64,000 nucleotides of DNA from an uncultured Oscillibacter sp. GTDB lineage: Bacteria; Bacillota; Clostridia; Oscillospirales; Oscillospiraceae. The notes beneath the pieces were generated by a model that was given only the letters and a program-made list of their open reading frames with translations, did not search any database and had not been told where the DNA came from. How positions within the stretch are numbered: position 1 is the first letter of the stretch; each line of letters starts with the position of its first letter. The translations under genes were made by a program, and so were the position numbers. Below are positions 1 to 7,657 of this stretch, in pieces. The DNA is taken from contig CAMBKF010000004.1 in the NCBI GenBank assembly GCA_945868085.1, forward strand, positions 1-64,000. Direction: 5' to 3'.

Positions 1-896
1 GCGGCAACGTGGTCATCCCCTCCTTTGCCGTGGGCCGCACCCAGGAGCTGCTGTACTTCATCCGGCAGATCAAGGATGAGAACCTGGTGAAGTCCGTGCC
101 CAACTTTGACGTGTATGTGGACAGCCCCCTGTCCAAGGCCGCCACCACCATCTTCTGCGGCGACCTGCGGGGCTATCTGGACGAGGAGGCCCTGGCCCTG
201 GTGAAGGACGGCACCCATATGTTCAACTTCCCCGGCCTGCACCTGACGGAGACGGTGGACGAGTCCAAGAACCTGAACCTGGATCCCTCCCCCAAGGTCA
301 TCATCTCTGCCTCGGGCATGTGCGACGCGGGCCGCATCCGCCACCACCTGAAGCACAACCTGTGGCGGCCGGAGAGCGCCATTGTATTCGTGGGCTTCCA
401 GTCCCCCGGCACCCTGGGCCGGCACCTGCTGGAGGGGGCCGAGAGCGTGAAGATGTTCGGCGAGGAGATCGCCGTCCGGGCCAAGATCGTGAACTTCCAG
501 GGTCTCAGCTCCCACGCCGACCGGGATCATCTGCTGAACTGGATCGACCAGTATCAGCCCGCCAAGCCCACCCATGTGTTTGTGGTTCACGGCGATAGGG
601 AGGTAGCCCCCGCCTTTGCCGCCGATGTGGCCGCCCGGGGCTTTGCCGCCCACGCGCCGCAATACACCGAGGTCTATGACCTGCTGGAGGACCGCATTGT
701 GGAGCAGGGCTACCTGCCCGAGCCCAAGAAGAAGGCCTTCGAGGGCGCACCCCGCATTTCCTCCGCCTACAAGCGGCTGGTGGATCTGGGCGACGCACTT
801 ATGGCCCTCATCCGCCGCAGCCAGGGGCGGGACAACAAGATCCTGGCCGACTTCGCAGACAGCCTGCGGAAGATTTTGGAGAAGTTCAAGTTCTGA
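1..896 (+). CDS. MBL-fold beta-CASP nuclease, 5' partial
   Basis: This is the C-terminal 297 or so residues of a metallo-beta-lactamase/beta-CASP RNA-processing hydrolase. The reading frame is open to the window edge, so the HxHxDH zinc motif lies upstream of the window. Visible beta-CASP signatures are the DSPL stretch, the His-rich SGMCDAGRIRHHL motif, the late zinc-site motif SSHADRDHLLNW, and the terminal VVHGD. Family members act as exo- or endoribonucleases in the cytoplasm; the exact substrate cannot be told. The GTG at position 9 lies inside the conserved core and is not the start. The gene is followed after 63 bp by rlmD on the same strand, with a stem-loop between them. Confidence 0.85.
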   Translation, partial: GNVVIPSFAVGRTQELLYFIRQIKDENLVKSVPNFDVYVDSPLSKAATTIFCGDLRGYLDEEALALVKDGTHMFNFPGLHLTETVDESKNLNLDPSPKVIISASGMCDAGRIRHHLKHNLWRPESAIVFVGFQSPGTLGRHLLEGAESVKMFGEEIAVRAKIVNFQGLSSHADRDHLLNWIDQYQPAKPTHVFVVHGDREVAPAFAADVAARGFAAHAPQYTEVYDLLEDRIVEQGYLPEPKKKAFEGAPRISSAYKRLVDLGDALMALIRRSQGRDNKILADFADSLRKILEKFKF

Positions 897-909
897 TACT
901 AAACACAAC

Positions 910-943
910 GCAGCAAGCCACGGTCTCCCCGTGGCTTTGCTGC
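910..943 (+). other. intercistronic stem-loop
   Basis: A 14-bp inverted repeat (GCAGCAAGCCACGG and its near-complement) sits between the nuclease and rlmD. It has no U-tract, so it may be a processing or partial-termination structure rather than a strong terminator. Confidence 0.45.
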
Positions 944-959
944 CGAAAGGAACGCTTTT

Positions 960-2579
960 ATGACATCCCCGGTGAAGAATCAAGTTTATACCGCCGAAAT
1001 TCTGGGCTACTCCACCGAGGGCCTGGGCATTGCCCGCATCGACGGGCAGGTGGTGTTCGTCCACGACGCCATAGCGGGCGAGGTGTGCGACATCCTCATT
1101 ATGAAGGTGCTGAAAAACGCCGCCTTCGGCAAGGCGGTGGCATGGAAAACCGTCTCCCCCCACCGCCGGGAGCCGGACTGCCCCTACTACCGCCAATGCG
1201 GCGGCTGCGCCTTCCGCCACATGGACTACGCCGAGGAGCTGCGGGCCAAGGGCCAGCGGGTGCAGGATGCCCTGACCCGCCTGGGCGGCAGCGGCGTGAC
1301 GGTGGAGGATGTCCTGGGAGCGGCGGAGCCGCTGCACTACCGCAACAAGAGCCAGTATCCTGTGTCCGCGGACGGCAGGGTAGGCTTTTACCGGGCACGG
1401 ACCCACCAGGTGACGGACCTTTCCGCCTGTCTCATTCAAAAGCCCCAGGCGGACGCGGCGGCCGGGGCTCTGCGGCGCTACATGGCCGAGCACCATGTGC
1501 CGGGGTATGACGAGAACACCGGCAAGGGGCTGGTGCGGCACCTGTATGTGCGCACCAACGCCAAGGGGCAGGCCCTCATCTGCGTGGTGATAAACGGCGA
1601 AAGTCTCCCCCGGGAGGACGCGCTGGTGGCGGCTATGCGCCAGGCGATGCAGTCGACCGTGGGCGTGGTGCTGAACGTCAACACCCGGCGCAGCAACGTG
1701 ATCCTGGGCGACCGATACCGGACGCTATGGGGCGAGGACACCCTGACAGACACCCTGTGCGGGCACAGCTTCCGGCTGTCCATCCCCGCCTTTTACCAGG
1801 TGAACCGGGACCAGGCGGAGGTGCTGTACCGCAAGGCGGTGGAGTACGCGGGCCTCACAGGGACAGAGCTGGTGCTGGACCTGTACTGCGGGGCCGGGAC
1901 CATTACCCTGACCATGGCGGACCGGGCAAAAAAGGTCATCGGCGCGGAGATCGTCGCCCCGGCGGTAGAAAACGCACGGGAGAACGCCGTGGCAAGCGGC
2001 ATAGAGAACGTGGAATTTTTCTGCGGCGATGCCGGGGACGTTGCGGCCAGGCTGGCGGCGGAAAAGCTGCGTCCGGAGGTCATCTGCGTGGATCCGCCCC
2101 GGAAGGGCCTGGCCCCGGAGGTCATCGACGCCATGGCGCAGATGGGGCCGGAGCGCATTGTGTACGTCTCCTGCGACCCGGCCACCCTGGGCCGGGATGT
2201 GAAGCTGCTGGCCCAGCGGGGCTATGCCGCCCGGCGGGCCGCGGCGGTGGATCTGTTCCCGGGGACGGCCCATGTGGAGACGGTGGTCCTCTTGTCACGG
2301 GAAACAAATCCACTGACGGTTGAAGTCAGAATGGAAGTGGAAACCGGCGAGGTCAAGGAGCATCCGACCTATAAGCGTATTCAGGAATATGTGCAGGAGA
2401 AGTACGGCTTCAAAGTCCATACTGCATATATTGCCGAGGTCAAGCGTATGGTCGGACTGGATATGCACAAAGCGCCGAACGCAGTGGAGCAGAGAAAACA
2501 TGAGTATCATCCCTGCCCGCCTGAAAAGGTTGAGGCGATCAAAGATGCGCTGCGGCATTTTGGCTTAATTGCTGAGTGA
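960..2579 (+). CDS. rlmD: 23S rRNA (uracil-5-)-methyltransferase with element-derived C-terminal tail
   Basis: RlmD/RumA family enzyme that methylates C5 of a 23S rRNA uridine using SAM. It has an N-terminal TRAM domain (about residues 5-60), an iron-sulfur cluster set C74, C80, C83 and C157, the SAM motif DLYCGAGT (307-314), and the catalytic SCDPATLGRD loop with nucleophile C405. The family normally ends near VETVVLLSR (439-447 here). In this gene the frame continues for about 92 further residues of lower-GC sequence ending in ALRHFGLIAE. This tail is not part of the methyltransferase fold and coincides with the left end of the integrated element. The enzyme core looks intact and is probably active. 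Start ATG follows AAGGAACG. Confidence 0.93.
   Translation: MTSPVKNQVYTAEILGYSTEGLGIARIDGQVVFVHDAIAGEVCDILIMKVLKNAAFGKAVAWKTVSPHRREPDCPYYRQCGGCAFRHMDYAEELRAKGQRVQDALTRLGGSGVTVEDVLGAAEPLHYRNKSQYPVSADGRVGFYRARTHQVTDLSACLIQKPQADAAAGALRRYMAEHHVPGYDENTGKGLVRHLYVRTNAKGQALICVVINGESLPREDALVAAMRQAMQSTVGVVLNVNTRRSNVILGDRYRTLWGEDTLTDTLCGHSFRLSIPAFYQVNRDQAEVLYRKAVEYAGLTGTELVLDLYCGAGTITLTMADRAKKVIGAEIVAPAVENARENAVASGIENVEFFCGDAGDVAARLAAEKLRPEVICVDPPRKGLAPEVIDAMAQMGPERIVYVSCDPATLGRDVKLLAQRGYAARRAAAVDLFPGTAHVETVVLLSRETNPLTVEVRMEVETGEVKEHPTYKRIQEYVQEKYGFKVHTAYIAEVKRMVGLDMHKAPNAVEQRKHEYHPCPPEKVEAIKDALRHFGLIAE
2274..2300 (+). other. left attachment site (attL) of the integrated element
   Basis: These codons encode VETVVLLSR at the natural end of RlmD. 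The same motif (VETVVLMSR) is encoded at 21701-21727 at the end of the serine recombinase. Both copies share TGTCA near the likely crossover. Composition drops in GC just after this point. The 3' end of rlmD/rumA is a known insertion site for clostridial and streptococcal conjugative elements. The exact crossover dinucleotide is not determined. Confidence 0.7.
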
Positions 2580-2817
2580 ATTGACTATGAGGCAGTAAAA
2601 ACGCCGTGCTAAAATCGAGCGTAGTGAAAACAGCAAATTTCTTTCTTCTTGCGCAAAATAGTATATTAGAAAGCAAAGCACGATAGAGTGTACGCGGTAC
2701 GCTTCTGTGCGTAGGATTTTGCGAAACAGTACATTTCCGCACCAAACAGCAAAATGCGAAAGAGCTGTTTGCAAGCAGAGCATTGCTTCACCCGCTGAAA
2801 ATCGCTGTAATCAGACA

Positions 2818-2862
2818 AAGCCCAGCACCACTTTAATGGCGTGGTGCTGGGCTTCTTTTTTG
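2818..2862 (+). terminator. intrinsic terminator downstream of rlmD
   Basis: A 14-bp perfect stem (AAGCCCAGCACCAC with its complement) and a 9-nt loop are followed by TCTTTTTT. It lies about 240 bp after the fused rlmD stop. The stretch 2580-2817 holds no gene that I can support. Confidence 0.8.
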
Positions 2863-3092
2863 TCATGCTTCGGGTTTTTTTGAGGATAAAACCGACTGTG
2901 TGCCGTTTGCTTTTCTTTGCCATATTGACACGCTGCCCTCGGTTCATCACGGCAACTGTACGTTTTCGGGATAGAAATGAACACTTTTCTTTGTATAGGG
3001 AGAAAGCCGGAGAGGAAAAAGAGGGTGAGCGCAGGCTGTGGGAACGGTGCGTAAACCGCTTGCGGTTTTCCACGGTTTCCATAGCCGCAGCG

Positions 3093-3165
3093 AGGGAGAA
3101 AAGGGAGAGGTGGCTTTCTCGCTCAGGCGGCTTGCCGCCGCTCTTTTGCTCTCCCTTTTCTCCCT
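3093..3165. repeat. 17-bp perfect inverted repeat with inner hairpin
   Basis: Arms lie at 3093-3109 and 3149-3165 (AGGGAGAAAAGGGAGAG and its exact complement), separated by 39 nt. The spacer contains an inner GGCGGC-TT-GCCGCC hairpin. A further AAACCGC/GCGGTTT hairpin lies at 3053-3068. The region 2880-3177 otherwise has no supported gene. Possible roles are termination of the leftward gene at 3178 or a DNA-processing site of the element. Confidence 0.6.
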
Positions 3166-3177
3166 GAATATCAGGGA

Positions 3178-3495
3178 TTATTCTGCGTCATTGCTCGGCG
3201 TAACAGGGCGAAAGTCCTCCTGAACCCCTTCATTGAGGTCAAAGCACATGGTTTTTGCATCAGCAACCCAGAACCCACGCACCTTGTAGCGCTTGCCGGG
3301 AATCCAGTCCTCGCCAGTGACAGCGCGAAGCGGGTCAAGCAGATTCTTGTTGGAGATCGTAACAACACCTTTCTGTTCGCCTCTCGGCTTGGAGAACTTG
3401 AAGCCCTTCGGTTCGTTGCTCTTGCAGGAACGGATCGCAAATACCCTCGCTTTCGCATACAACGATGGTCGCAGCGCTGGTGGATCGACTGACAT
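3178..3495 (-). CDS. hypothetical protein, 5' end uncertain
   Basis: I do not recognise the family. The reading frame has a protein-like C-terminal part with charged and aromatic stretches such as GEDWIPGKRYKVRGFW and TMCFDLNEGVQEDF. The open frame continues upstream to 3804, but beyond about 3530 it is only antisense to the ImmA-like gene. I used the internal ATG at 3495; no clear ribosome site precedes it. The natural N-terminus may have been lost at a recombination junction near 3530, where another truncated gene begins on the opposite strand. No membrane segment or signal peptide is visible. Confidence 0.45.
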   Translation of the reverse strand: MSVDPPALRPSLYAKARVFAIRSCKSNEPKGFKFSKPRGEQKGVVTISNKNLLDPLRAVTGEDWIPGKRYKVRGFWVADAKTMCFDLNEGVQEDFRPVTPSNDAE

Positions 3496-3519
3496 ACCGA
3501 TCTCATGTACTGGATATGA

Positions 3520-4056
3520 GTGGTCCATGCCGATACAGAGTACACCATAGAGGAACAGGGCGTTAAGCGGACAATCCCGCTGAAAGCAAATCAGGTTCTT
3601 TTGGATTTGAGCTTTATTCAGCCTGGACAGGTTCATGCTTTGTGCGGGAAGCGCAGATTTACCCTTGCCCATGAATGCGCTCATCAAATCCTGTTCGGGA
3701 TGGAAAGCGACAATGATAAGAGAACGCACGAAAGCAAATATGCCCCCAGAGCGGCATATTCGCTCCGTGATCTCAAGACCCGCGAGGATTGGAATGAATG
3801 GCAAGCTAATGTGTTAGGCGCTGCCATTCTGATGCCCCAAAAGGAAATCGACATTGCCATGAGGCAATTTGCCCGTGGCCGTGTCCTCAGGAACTACGAG
3901 GGGAGGTTTAATTATATTGATTGTTTATCCCTGACTCTGCTGTGCCAGTCTCTTGGAGTTTCCAAGTCCGCAGCCATTATCCGGCTGAGACAACTCGGCT
4001 ACATCGAGGACCGCCCCTTTGCGGAGTATGACGATCCGTTGGAGGTGTGGTTGTGA
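3520..4056 (+). CDS. ImmA/IrrE-family metallopeptidase, probably N-terminally truncated
   Basis: The zinc peptidase core is clear: FTLAHECAHQILF carries HExxH, and the helical C-terminal part (NEWQANVLGAAILMP ... AAIIRLRQLGYI) is typical of ImmA/IrrE proteins of mobile elements. Such proteins cleave element repressors to induce transfer. The family usually has about 60-80 more N-terminal residues; here the start is in the middle of the expected N-domain, and no ribosome site precedes it. The next gene (zinc ribbon) overlaps its stop codon, a typical backbone arrangement. Because the N-terminus is missing, activity is doubtful; it may be a pseudogene. Confidence 0.7.
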   Translation: MVHADTEYTIEEQGVKRTIPLKANQVLLDLSFIQPGQVHALCGKRRFTLAHECAHQILFGMESDNDKRTHESKYAPRAAYSLRDLKTREDWNEWQANVLGAAILMPQKEIDIAMRQFARGRVLRNYEGRFNYIDCLSLTLLCQSLGVSKSAAIIRLRQLGYIEDRPFAEYDDPLEVWL

Positions 4057-4301
4057 GCAGAAACATCCGGGTTTCCGAGCCTTCGCCGGAAATGCAGATA
4101 AAGATACAGAGGGCGCGACGCGCCATAACAAGTCAAAAGATGCGCATGGTGAAATGCCCCTATTGTGGGCATAATTCCATCGCCGTATTTGAGGACACAA
4201 GAGGCCATGTCCAAGCAAAATGTAAGGCTTGTGGGCGTGAGACAGTCTTTGATGTCCTCAGCATGAGAAGGTTAAAACTCCGTCTGAAAGGCCGGAGATA
4301 A
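4053..4301 (+). CDS. small Cys4 zinc-ribbon protein
   Basis: This 82-residue basic protein has two CxxC pairs (CPYCGH and CKACG) spaced about 22 residues apart, a zinc-ribbon pattern. Its C-terminus is very basic (RRLKLRLKGRR), suggesting nucleic-acid binding. I chose the GTG at 4053 because GGAGG lies 7 nt upstream and the start overlaps the preceding stop codon (GTGA), indicating translational coupling to the ImmA-like gene. Similar small ribbons accompany ImmA-type genes in clostridial conjugative elements. The exact function is unknown. Confidence 0.65.
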   Translation: MSRNIRVSEPSPEMQIKIQRARRAITSQKMRMVKCPYCGHNSIAVFEDTRGHVQAKCKACGRETVFDVLSMRRLKLRLKGRR

Positions 4302-4365
4302 TAACATACAACAAAATATTATGATAGCTGTGCTGTGGAGCCGCTGATTGGTGAGTCTTCCTAAT

Positions 4366-4440
4366 GCCGCATGAACAGAGTTTTCGGACTCTGTTTTATC
4401 GGCATGGGATTCAAGCTCACCGTCATGCGGCTCTATTTTT
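4366..4440 (+). promoter_or_regulatory. structured leader / attenuator-like hairpins upstream of the sigma-like gene
   Basis: An outer stem pairs GCCGCATGA (4366-4374) with TCATGCGGC (4423-4431), followed by TCTATTTTT. Inside it lies a second hairpin, CAGAGT-TTTCGG-ACTCTG, followed by TTTTA. The arrangement 45 bp before the start at 4485 looks like a termination/antitermination leader. A short reading frame runs through it. Confidence 0.45.
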
Positions 4441-4484
4441 GTCTCGTCCATCCGCTGCTCCGCGCCAGCGGAAAGGACAAGACA

Positions 4485-4970
4485 ATGAAAAGAATCCCAA
4501 AAACCCCTATCGAGTTCGACTATGACCTCTGGACTACGGAGGACGGCAAGTGCATGGTGCGCGTAAAGCTGACTGGCGAAGTAACGGAGGTTGACCGCGA
4601 GGTCATGAAAAGCCTCCGCGCTGAGGAAAAGAAACTCAGACGCTCTTATGGAACTGTCGGTACATCCGATGACGAGAACGGCGAAGAAAAATCTTCTGAT
4701 ACTGTTCTGTCACTGGATGCTCTGCCGGAAGACGATGTGAAATCTTCTGCTTGGTTGGCTGATCCTGCCAACAACATTGAAATGGCTCTGACGGAAATGT
4801 GCATCGAAGACTTCCGAAAGTCCCTTAGCTCCATTCAGCTTGAGATATTTGATGTTGTCATGCTCGGTGGAGTAGGGGTTCGTGAGTATGCAAGGCAGAA
4901 AGGGATTAACCACAAAACGGTTGTTGAGGCTATTGCATCCATGAGGAAAAAACTCAAAAATATTTTTTGA
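4485..4970 (+). CDS. sigma-70 region-4-like regulator of the mobile element
   Basis: This 161-residue protein has an acidic N-terminal half and a C-terminal helix-turn-helix resembling sigma region 4 (LEIFDVVMLGGVGVREYARQKGINHKTVVEAIASMRKKLK). Such proteins are common backbone regulators in Tn916/Tn1549-like elements, where they are thought to control element genes. The start at 4485 follows GGAAAGGACAAGACA; the frame extends upstream to 4371, but that part overlaps the hairpin leader and looks non-coding. No region 2 is present, so it is not a full sigma factor. Confidence 0.7.
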   Translation: MKRIPKTPIEFDYDLWTTEDGKCMVRVKLTGEVTEVDREVMKSLRAEEKKLRRSYGTVGTSDDENGEEKSSDTVLSLDALPEDDVKSSAWLADPANNIEMALTEMCIEDFRKSLSSIQLEIFDVVMLGGVGVREYARQKGINHKTVVEAIASMRKKLKNIF

Positions 4971-4997
4971 GCAGACCCCCCCAATCAGCAAAAAAAA

Positions 4998-5014
4998 GTC
5001 CGTTGTAAAGTGAA
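4998..5014 (+). repeat. 17-bp repeat shared with the mobC leader
   Basis: GTCCGTTGTAAAGTGAA occurs here and again, exactly, at 17159-17175 just before mobC. Both copies follow A-rich tracts and precede element backbone genes or their remnants. It may be a duplicated leader or a breakpoint homology used in a deletion. Confidence 0.6.
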
Positions 5015-5179
5015 GGGGCAAACAACAGCCTCCTTCGCGGTTCCTTGACAACTGAATAGTCAGTGCTGCGGATCTTTCCTCTTTTCTCGAAGCGACTTGT
5101 CTTCTGCCGCCATGACCTCCAACCGGAGCGAGCGATCAACAGAGAGGCTAAACAGCCGTGTGGTGCGGCTGCTTGCGAT

Positions 5180-5467
5180 GATGGAGAAGTTGGGTACGGT
5201 AAAGGCATCATCAATAATGCAAAAACGAAGATCCTGCTCAATCTGGAGGAAGAGGAAGCACGCCGGGTTCAGTCCATCCTGCATCTGTCTGAGGCAGAGG
5301 TCATGGAGATCACCCACTTTGAACGGGGCAACGGCCTGATCAGCACCAATAACAACAATGTGACGGTGGAGATCAAGTGCAGCCAGATGGAAAAAGACCT
5401 TATCACCACAGACCGGCGCGAATTGCAGGAATTGTTGTCGCAGAGTGATGGCGTGGATATCGCTTGA
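5180..5467 (+). pseudogene. C-terminal fragment of a VirB4-like conjugation ATPase
   Basis: The frame from about 5196 reads GYGKGIINNAKTKILLNLEEEEA and then ITHFERGNGLIS, NNVTVEIK and LITTDRRELQELL. This resembles the tail of VirB4-like (CD1110-type) ATPases of clostridial conjugative elements. The ATPase core with Walker motifs is absent. Upstream in the same frame the sequence is unrelated, so a deletion joined foreign sequence near 5190. It marks the lost transfer module. Assignment is from remembered family sequence and not certain. Confidence 0.55.
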
Positions 5468-5509
5468 TCCTAATACGCACAGAGTACGACTTTAATACGC
5501 ATAAACGAT

Positions 5510-5887
5510 TGCAATATCTATGAGCTTTCCAATGCTTTTTTGCGGCAGGATGATATCGTTCTACTTGAAAAAAAGGATTATCTTGCCAATCCGAAACGCA
5601 ATGGATACCGCAGTCTTCATTTGATCATTCAGATCCCCATCTACTTACATAGTGAAAAGAAAATGATGAAGGTCGAGGTGCAGTTTCGCACGATCTCGAT
5701 GGATTGGTGGGCAAGTCTGGAGCATAAGATCCGCTATAAAAAGGACGTGGAAGTCCCCCTGCATATTGCAAAAGAACTGCGCGAATGCGCAGAAGAAGCC
5801 GCCTTGTTGGATTATCGAATGGAGAATATTCAAAAAAATCTCGGTACTTACCTAAAGCCAGACACACAGACACCAGAACAACGATGA
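5510..5887 (+). pseudogene. small alarmone synthetase (RelQ-like) fragment, N-terminus missing
   Basis: The frame matches the second half of RelA/SpoT-type (p)ppGpp synthetases: NPKRNGYRSLHLI, VEVQFRTISMDWWASLEHKIRYKK, and a helical tail. In the family the first half supplies the nucleotide-binding part (around 90 residues); here similarity begins only near IYELSNAFLRQDD at about 5513 and no start codon with a ribosome site is seen. It is therefore a remnant and likely inactive. It flanks the left edge of the stress cargo. 5888-6102 holds only a terminator. Confidence 0.75.
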
Positions 5888-6019
5888 CCTGTTGAACAAG
5901 CCAATTAGGCGATTCCATAAAACGATCATCAGACCTCCCAATGAAAACGGTATAGCCACCTACACGTTTTTGCGAAAAAACGCATGGCTAAAGAAATCAA
6001 ATACTATAGCAAATCAAAT

Positions 6020-6050
6020 GTCCCGCCCTTGATCATTTCAAGGACGGGAC
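6020..6050. terminator. terminator hairpin 3' of the LysR gene
   Basis: A 13-bp stem with one mismatch (GTCCCGCCCTTGA / TCAAGGACGGGAC) and a 5-nt loop is followed on the plus strand by CCTATTTTA. It lies between the convergent relQ-like remnant and the LysR gene and could serve both. Confidence 0.65.
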
Positions 6051-6102
6051 CCTATTTTATGTTCCGTTCATTTGTGCGAGTCTTTGGTTAGGACGTAAAT
6101 CC

Positions 6103-6984
6103 TCATACAGCATAGGCTTTTTGTGTGAGGCTAACAAAAGCTTTCAAGGTGTCGTCTCGATCTTGTTCGTTATAAAAGAGCCCGAAGGTCAGTTCTGGAA
6201 CCCCCGACAGTCGATACAAGGCCAGATCATCACAGTTATGGGCATAGATTTCTGGAACCAGGGCAAGACCATATCCAGCACGCGCCAGGGTAATCGCACC
6301 GGCAACGGAATCGGAGAAATGAATGTTGCTTCGGTTTCGATTCCTGATCAGTTCCATTTGCAGGCTCAAAACTTCCGATGACAAGAAAACCGGGTCATGA
6401 ATGATTATGGCTTGCTGTGAAAGCTGTTCGGCAGAAAGACTCTGTTCCGGCTCTTTATAGAGTCCCGGTTTTCCGAGACAGACAATGCTTGTTTTGCAAA
6501 GCGGAGCAAAAACCATATGTTCTCGCTTGGGAATAATATCCTGAAAACTGAATGCCACACGTACGGAATCGTTGTCCAACATGTGAAATAGCCTTTCATG
6601 GGTTGCAACAAACAGTTTTGGATGCAGGTTCGGATGGTGGTTTGCCAGTTCTGCCAGAATTGGCACCATATCCGAAAAAAGAGTGTGGCTGCCAGTTCCG
6701 ATGGACAATAGTTCAAAGGAGTGGCCCTTCGGATCTCCAAAACGCATCTTCGCCTGTTGCTCTGTTTCTATCATTTTCTGCGCATAAGAAATAAACGCCT
6801 GCCCATCCAATGTCAATTCAACCAGCCGGGTGGATCGCCTGAACAACTTTGTGTTCAGTTCGTTTTCCAGTGTCTGTATCTGATGGGTGATGGCAGGTTG
6901 AGACACACTCATTTGCTCTGCGGCACGTGCAAAGCTCAGCGAATTGGCTACGGCCAGAAAGCATTGAATCTGAAATGTGTTCAT
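6103..6984 (-). CDS. LysR-family transcriptional regulator
   Basis: This 293-residue protein has the standard length and layout: an N-terminal winged helix-turn-helix (MNTFQIQCFLAVANSLSFARAAEQMSVSQPAITHQIQTLE) and a periplasmic-binding-like effector domain. The start is supported by AAGGAGGAGGGCT. It is divergent from the hsp20-groESL operon with a 215-bp AT-rich intergenic region, so it may act on that operon, on itself, or on cargo genes further away. LysR members usually sense a small metabolite; which one is not evident. Its presence beside a CIRCE-controlled operon suggests a second layer of control. Confidence 0.9.
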   Translation of the reverse strand: MNTFQIQCFLAVANSLSFARAAEQMSVSQPAITHQIQTLENELNTKLFRRSTRLVELTLDGQAFISYAQKMIETEQQAKMRFGDPKGHSFELLSIGTGSHTLFSDMVPILAELANHHPNLHPKLFVATHERLFHMLDNDSVRVAFSFQDIIPKREHMVFAPLCKTSIVCLGKPGLYKEPEQSLSAEQLSQQAIIIHDPVFLSSEVLSLQMELIRNRNRSNIHFSDSVAGAITLARAGYGLALVPEIYAHNCDDLALYRLSGVPELTFGLFYNEQDRDDTLKAFVSLTQKAYAV

Positions 6985-7109
6985 AGCCCTCCTCCTTCAA
7001 AAGAAATGACTGCGCTATCAAATATAACATAGAAACCAGTTCACAACAAGACGATTTCAATTATTTAATAAATTATTTTTATTATAAATAATAAACTTGA
7101 TACAATAAT

Positions 7110-7136
7110 TTAGCACTCACCCATTGCGAGTGCTAA
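7110..7136 (+). promoter_or_regulatory. CIRCE operator (HrcA site)
   Basis: TTAGCACTC, nine bases, GAGTGCTAA: an exact match to the CIRCE consensus bound by the heat-shock repressor HrcA. It lies 64 bp upstream of hsp20. No hrcA gene is in the window, so control would depend on the host repressor. Confidence 0.95.
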
Positions 7137-7151
7137 AAATGGTGGTATAAT
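7124..7151 (+). promoter_or_regulatory. promoter of hsp20-groES-groEL
   Basis: TTGCGA, 16 bp, TATAAT. The -35 box overlaps the right arm of CIRCE, so HrcA binding would block RNA polymerase. The start codon of hsp20 lies 49 bp after the -10 box. Confidence 0.75.
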
Positions 7152-7199
7152 AGGAACATCAAAACAGATCGCCTATAGCGACCGGAAGGAGTCTTATCT

Positions 7200-7619
7200 A
7201 TGTTAACACCGTACACCCTCGCAAGAAGCATGTTTGAAGAACTCGCCGATTCCGCTTTTGGAAATCACAACAGTTCCGGGCTTATGCGAACCGATATCCG
7301 CGAGACAGAAACCCGATACGAGGTTGCCATTGATCTTGCCGGTATCAAAAAAGAGAACCTGACCATTGAACTGAAGAACGGCAACCTTGTCATCAGCGCC
7401 ATCGTCGAACAGGATCCCGTTCCCGAAGGAGAAAAATTCAGATACCTTCGCCGTGAGCGCTTCGTCGGTACCATGCAGAGAAGCTTCTATGTCGGCGAAA
7501 AGGTTCGCCAGGAGGACATCCATGCAAAGTATGAAAACGGCACCCTGTATCTGATCATCCAGAAGGAAATTCCCGTACCTCAGATCGAATCTCGAAACCT
7601 GATCGCAATCGAAGATTAA
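7200..7619 (+). CDS. hsp20: small heat-shock protein, Hsp20/alpha-crystallin family
   Basis: This 139-residue ATP-independent holdase binds unfolding proteins in the cytoplasm. The alpha-crystallin domain covers about residues 32-120 (DIRETETRYEVAIDLAGIKKENLTIEL ... ENGTLYLIIQKE), with a short IPV-containing C-terminal extension that could serve as the oligomer-anchoring tail. The start follows GGAAGGAGTCTTATCT. It is first in an operon with groES (38 bp away) and groEL, under a CIRCE promoter. Coupling hsp20 to groESL in one operon is less usual than separate control and suggests a dedicated protein-rescue set. Confidence 0.94.
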   Translation: MLTPYTLARSMFEELADSAFGNHNSSGLMRTDIRETETRYEVAIDLAGIKKENLTIELKNGNLVISAIVEQDPVPEGEKFRYLRRERFVGTMQRSFYVGEKVRQEDIHAKYENGTLYLIIQKEIPVPQIESRNLIAIED

Positions 7620-7657
7620 CATGAATCCGTTAAAACCAAGATAGGAGGCAATCACAC

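Noticed and set aside
2666..3082. 138-codon open frame on the minus strand after rlmD
   Set aside because: It runs through the terminator hairpin at 2818-2862, has no ribosome site and shows no domain; likely non-coding.
3496..3804. N-terminal half of the leftward frame 3178-3804
   Set aside because: It is antisense to the ImmA-like gene and shows no conserved sequence.
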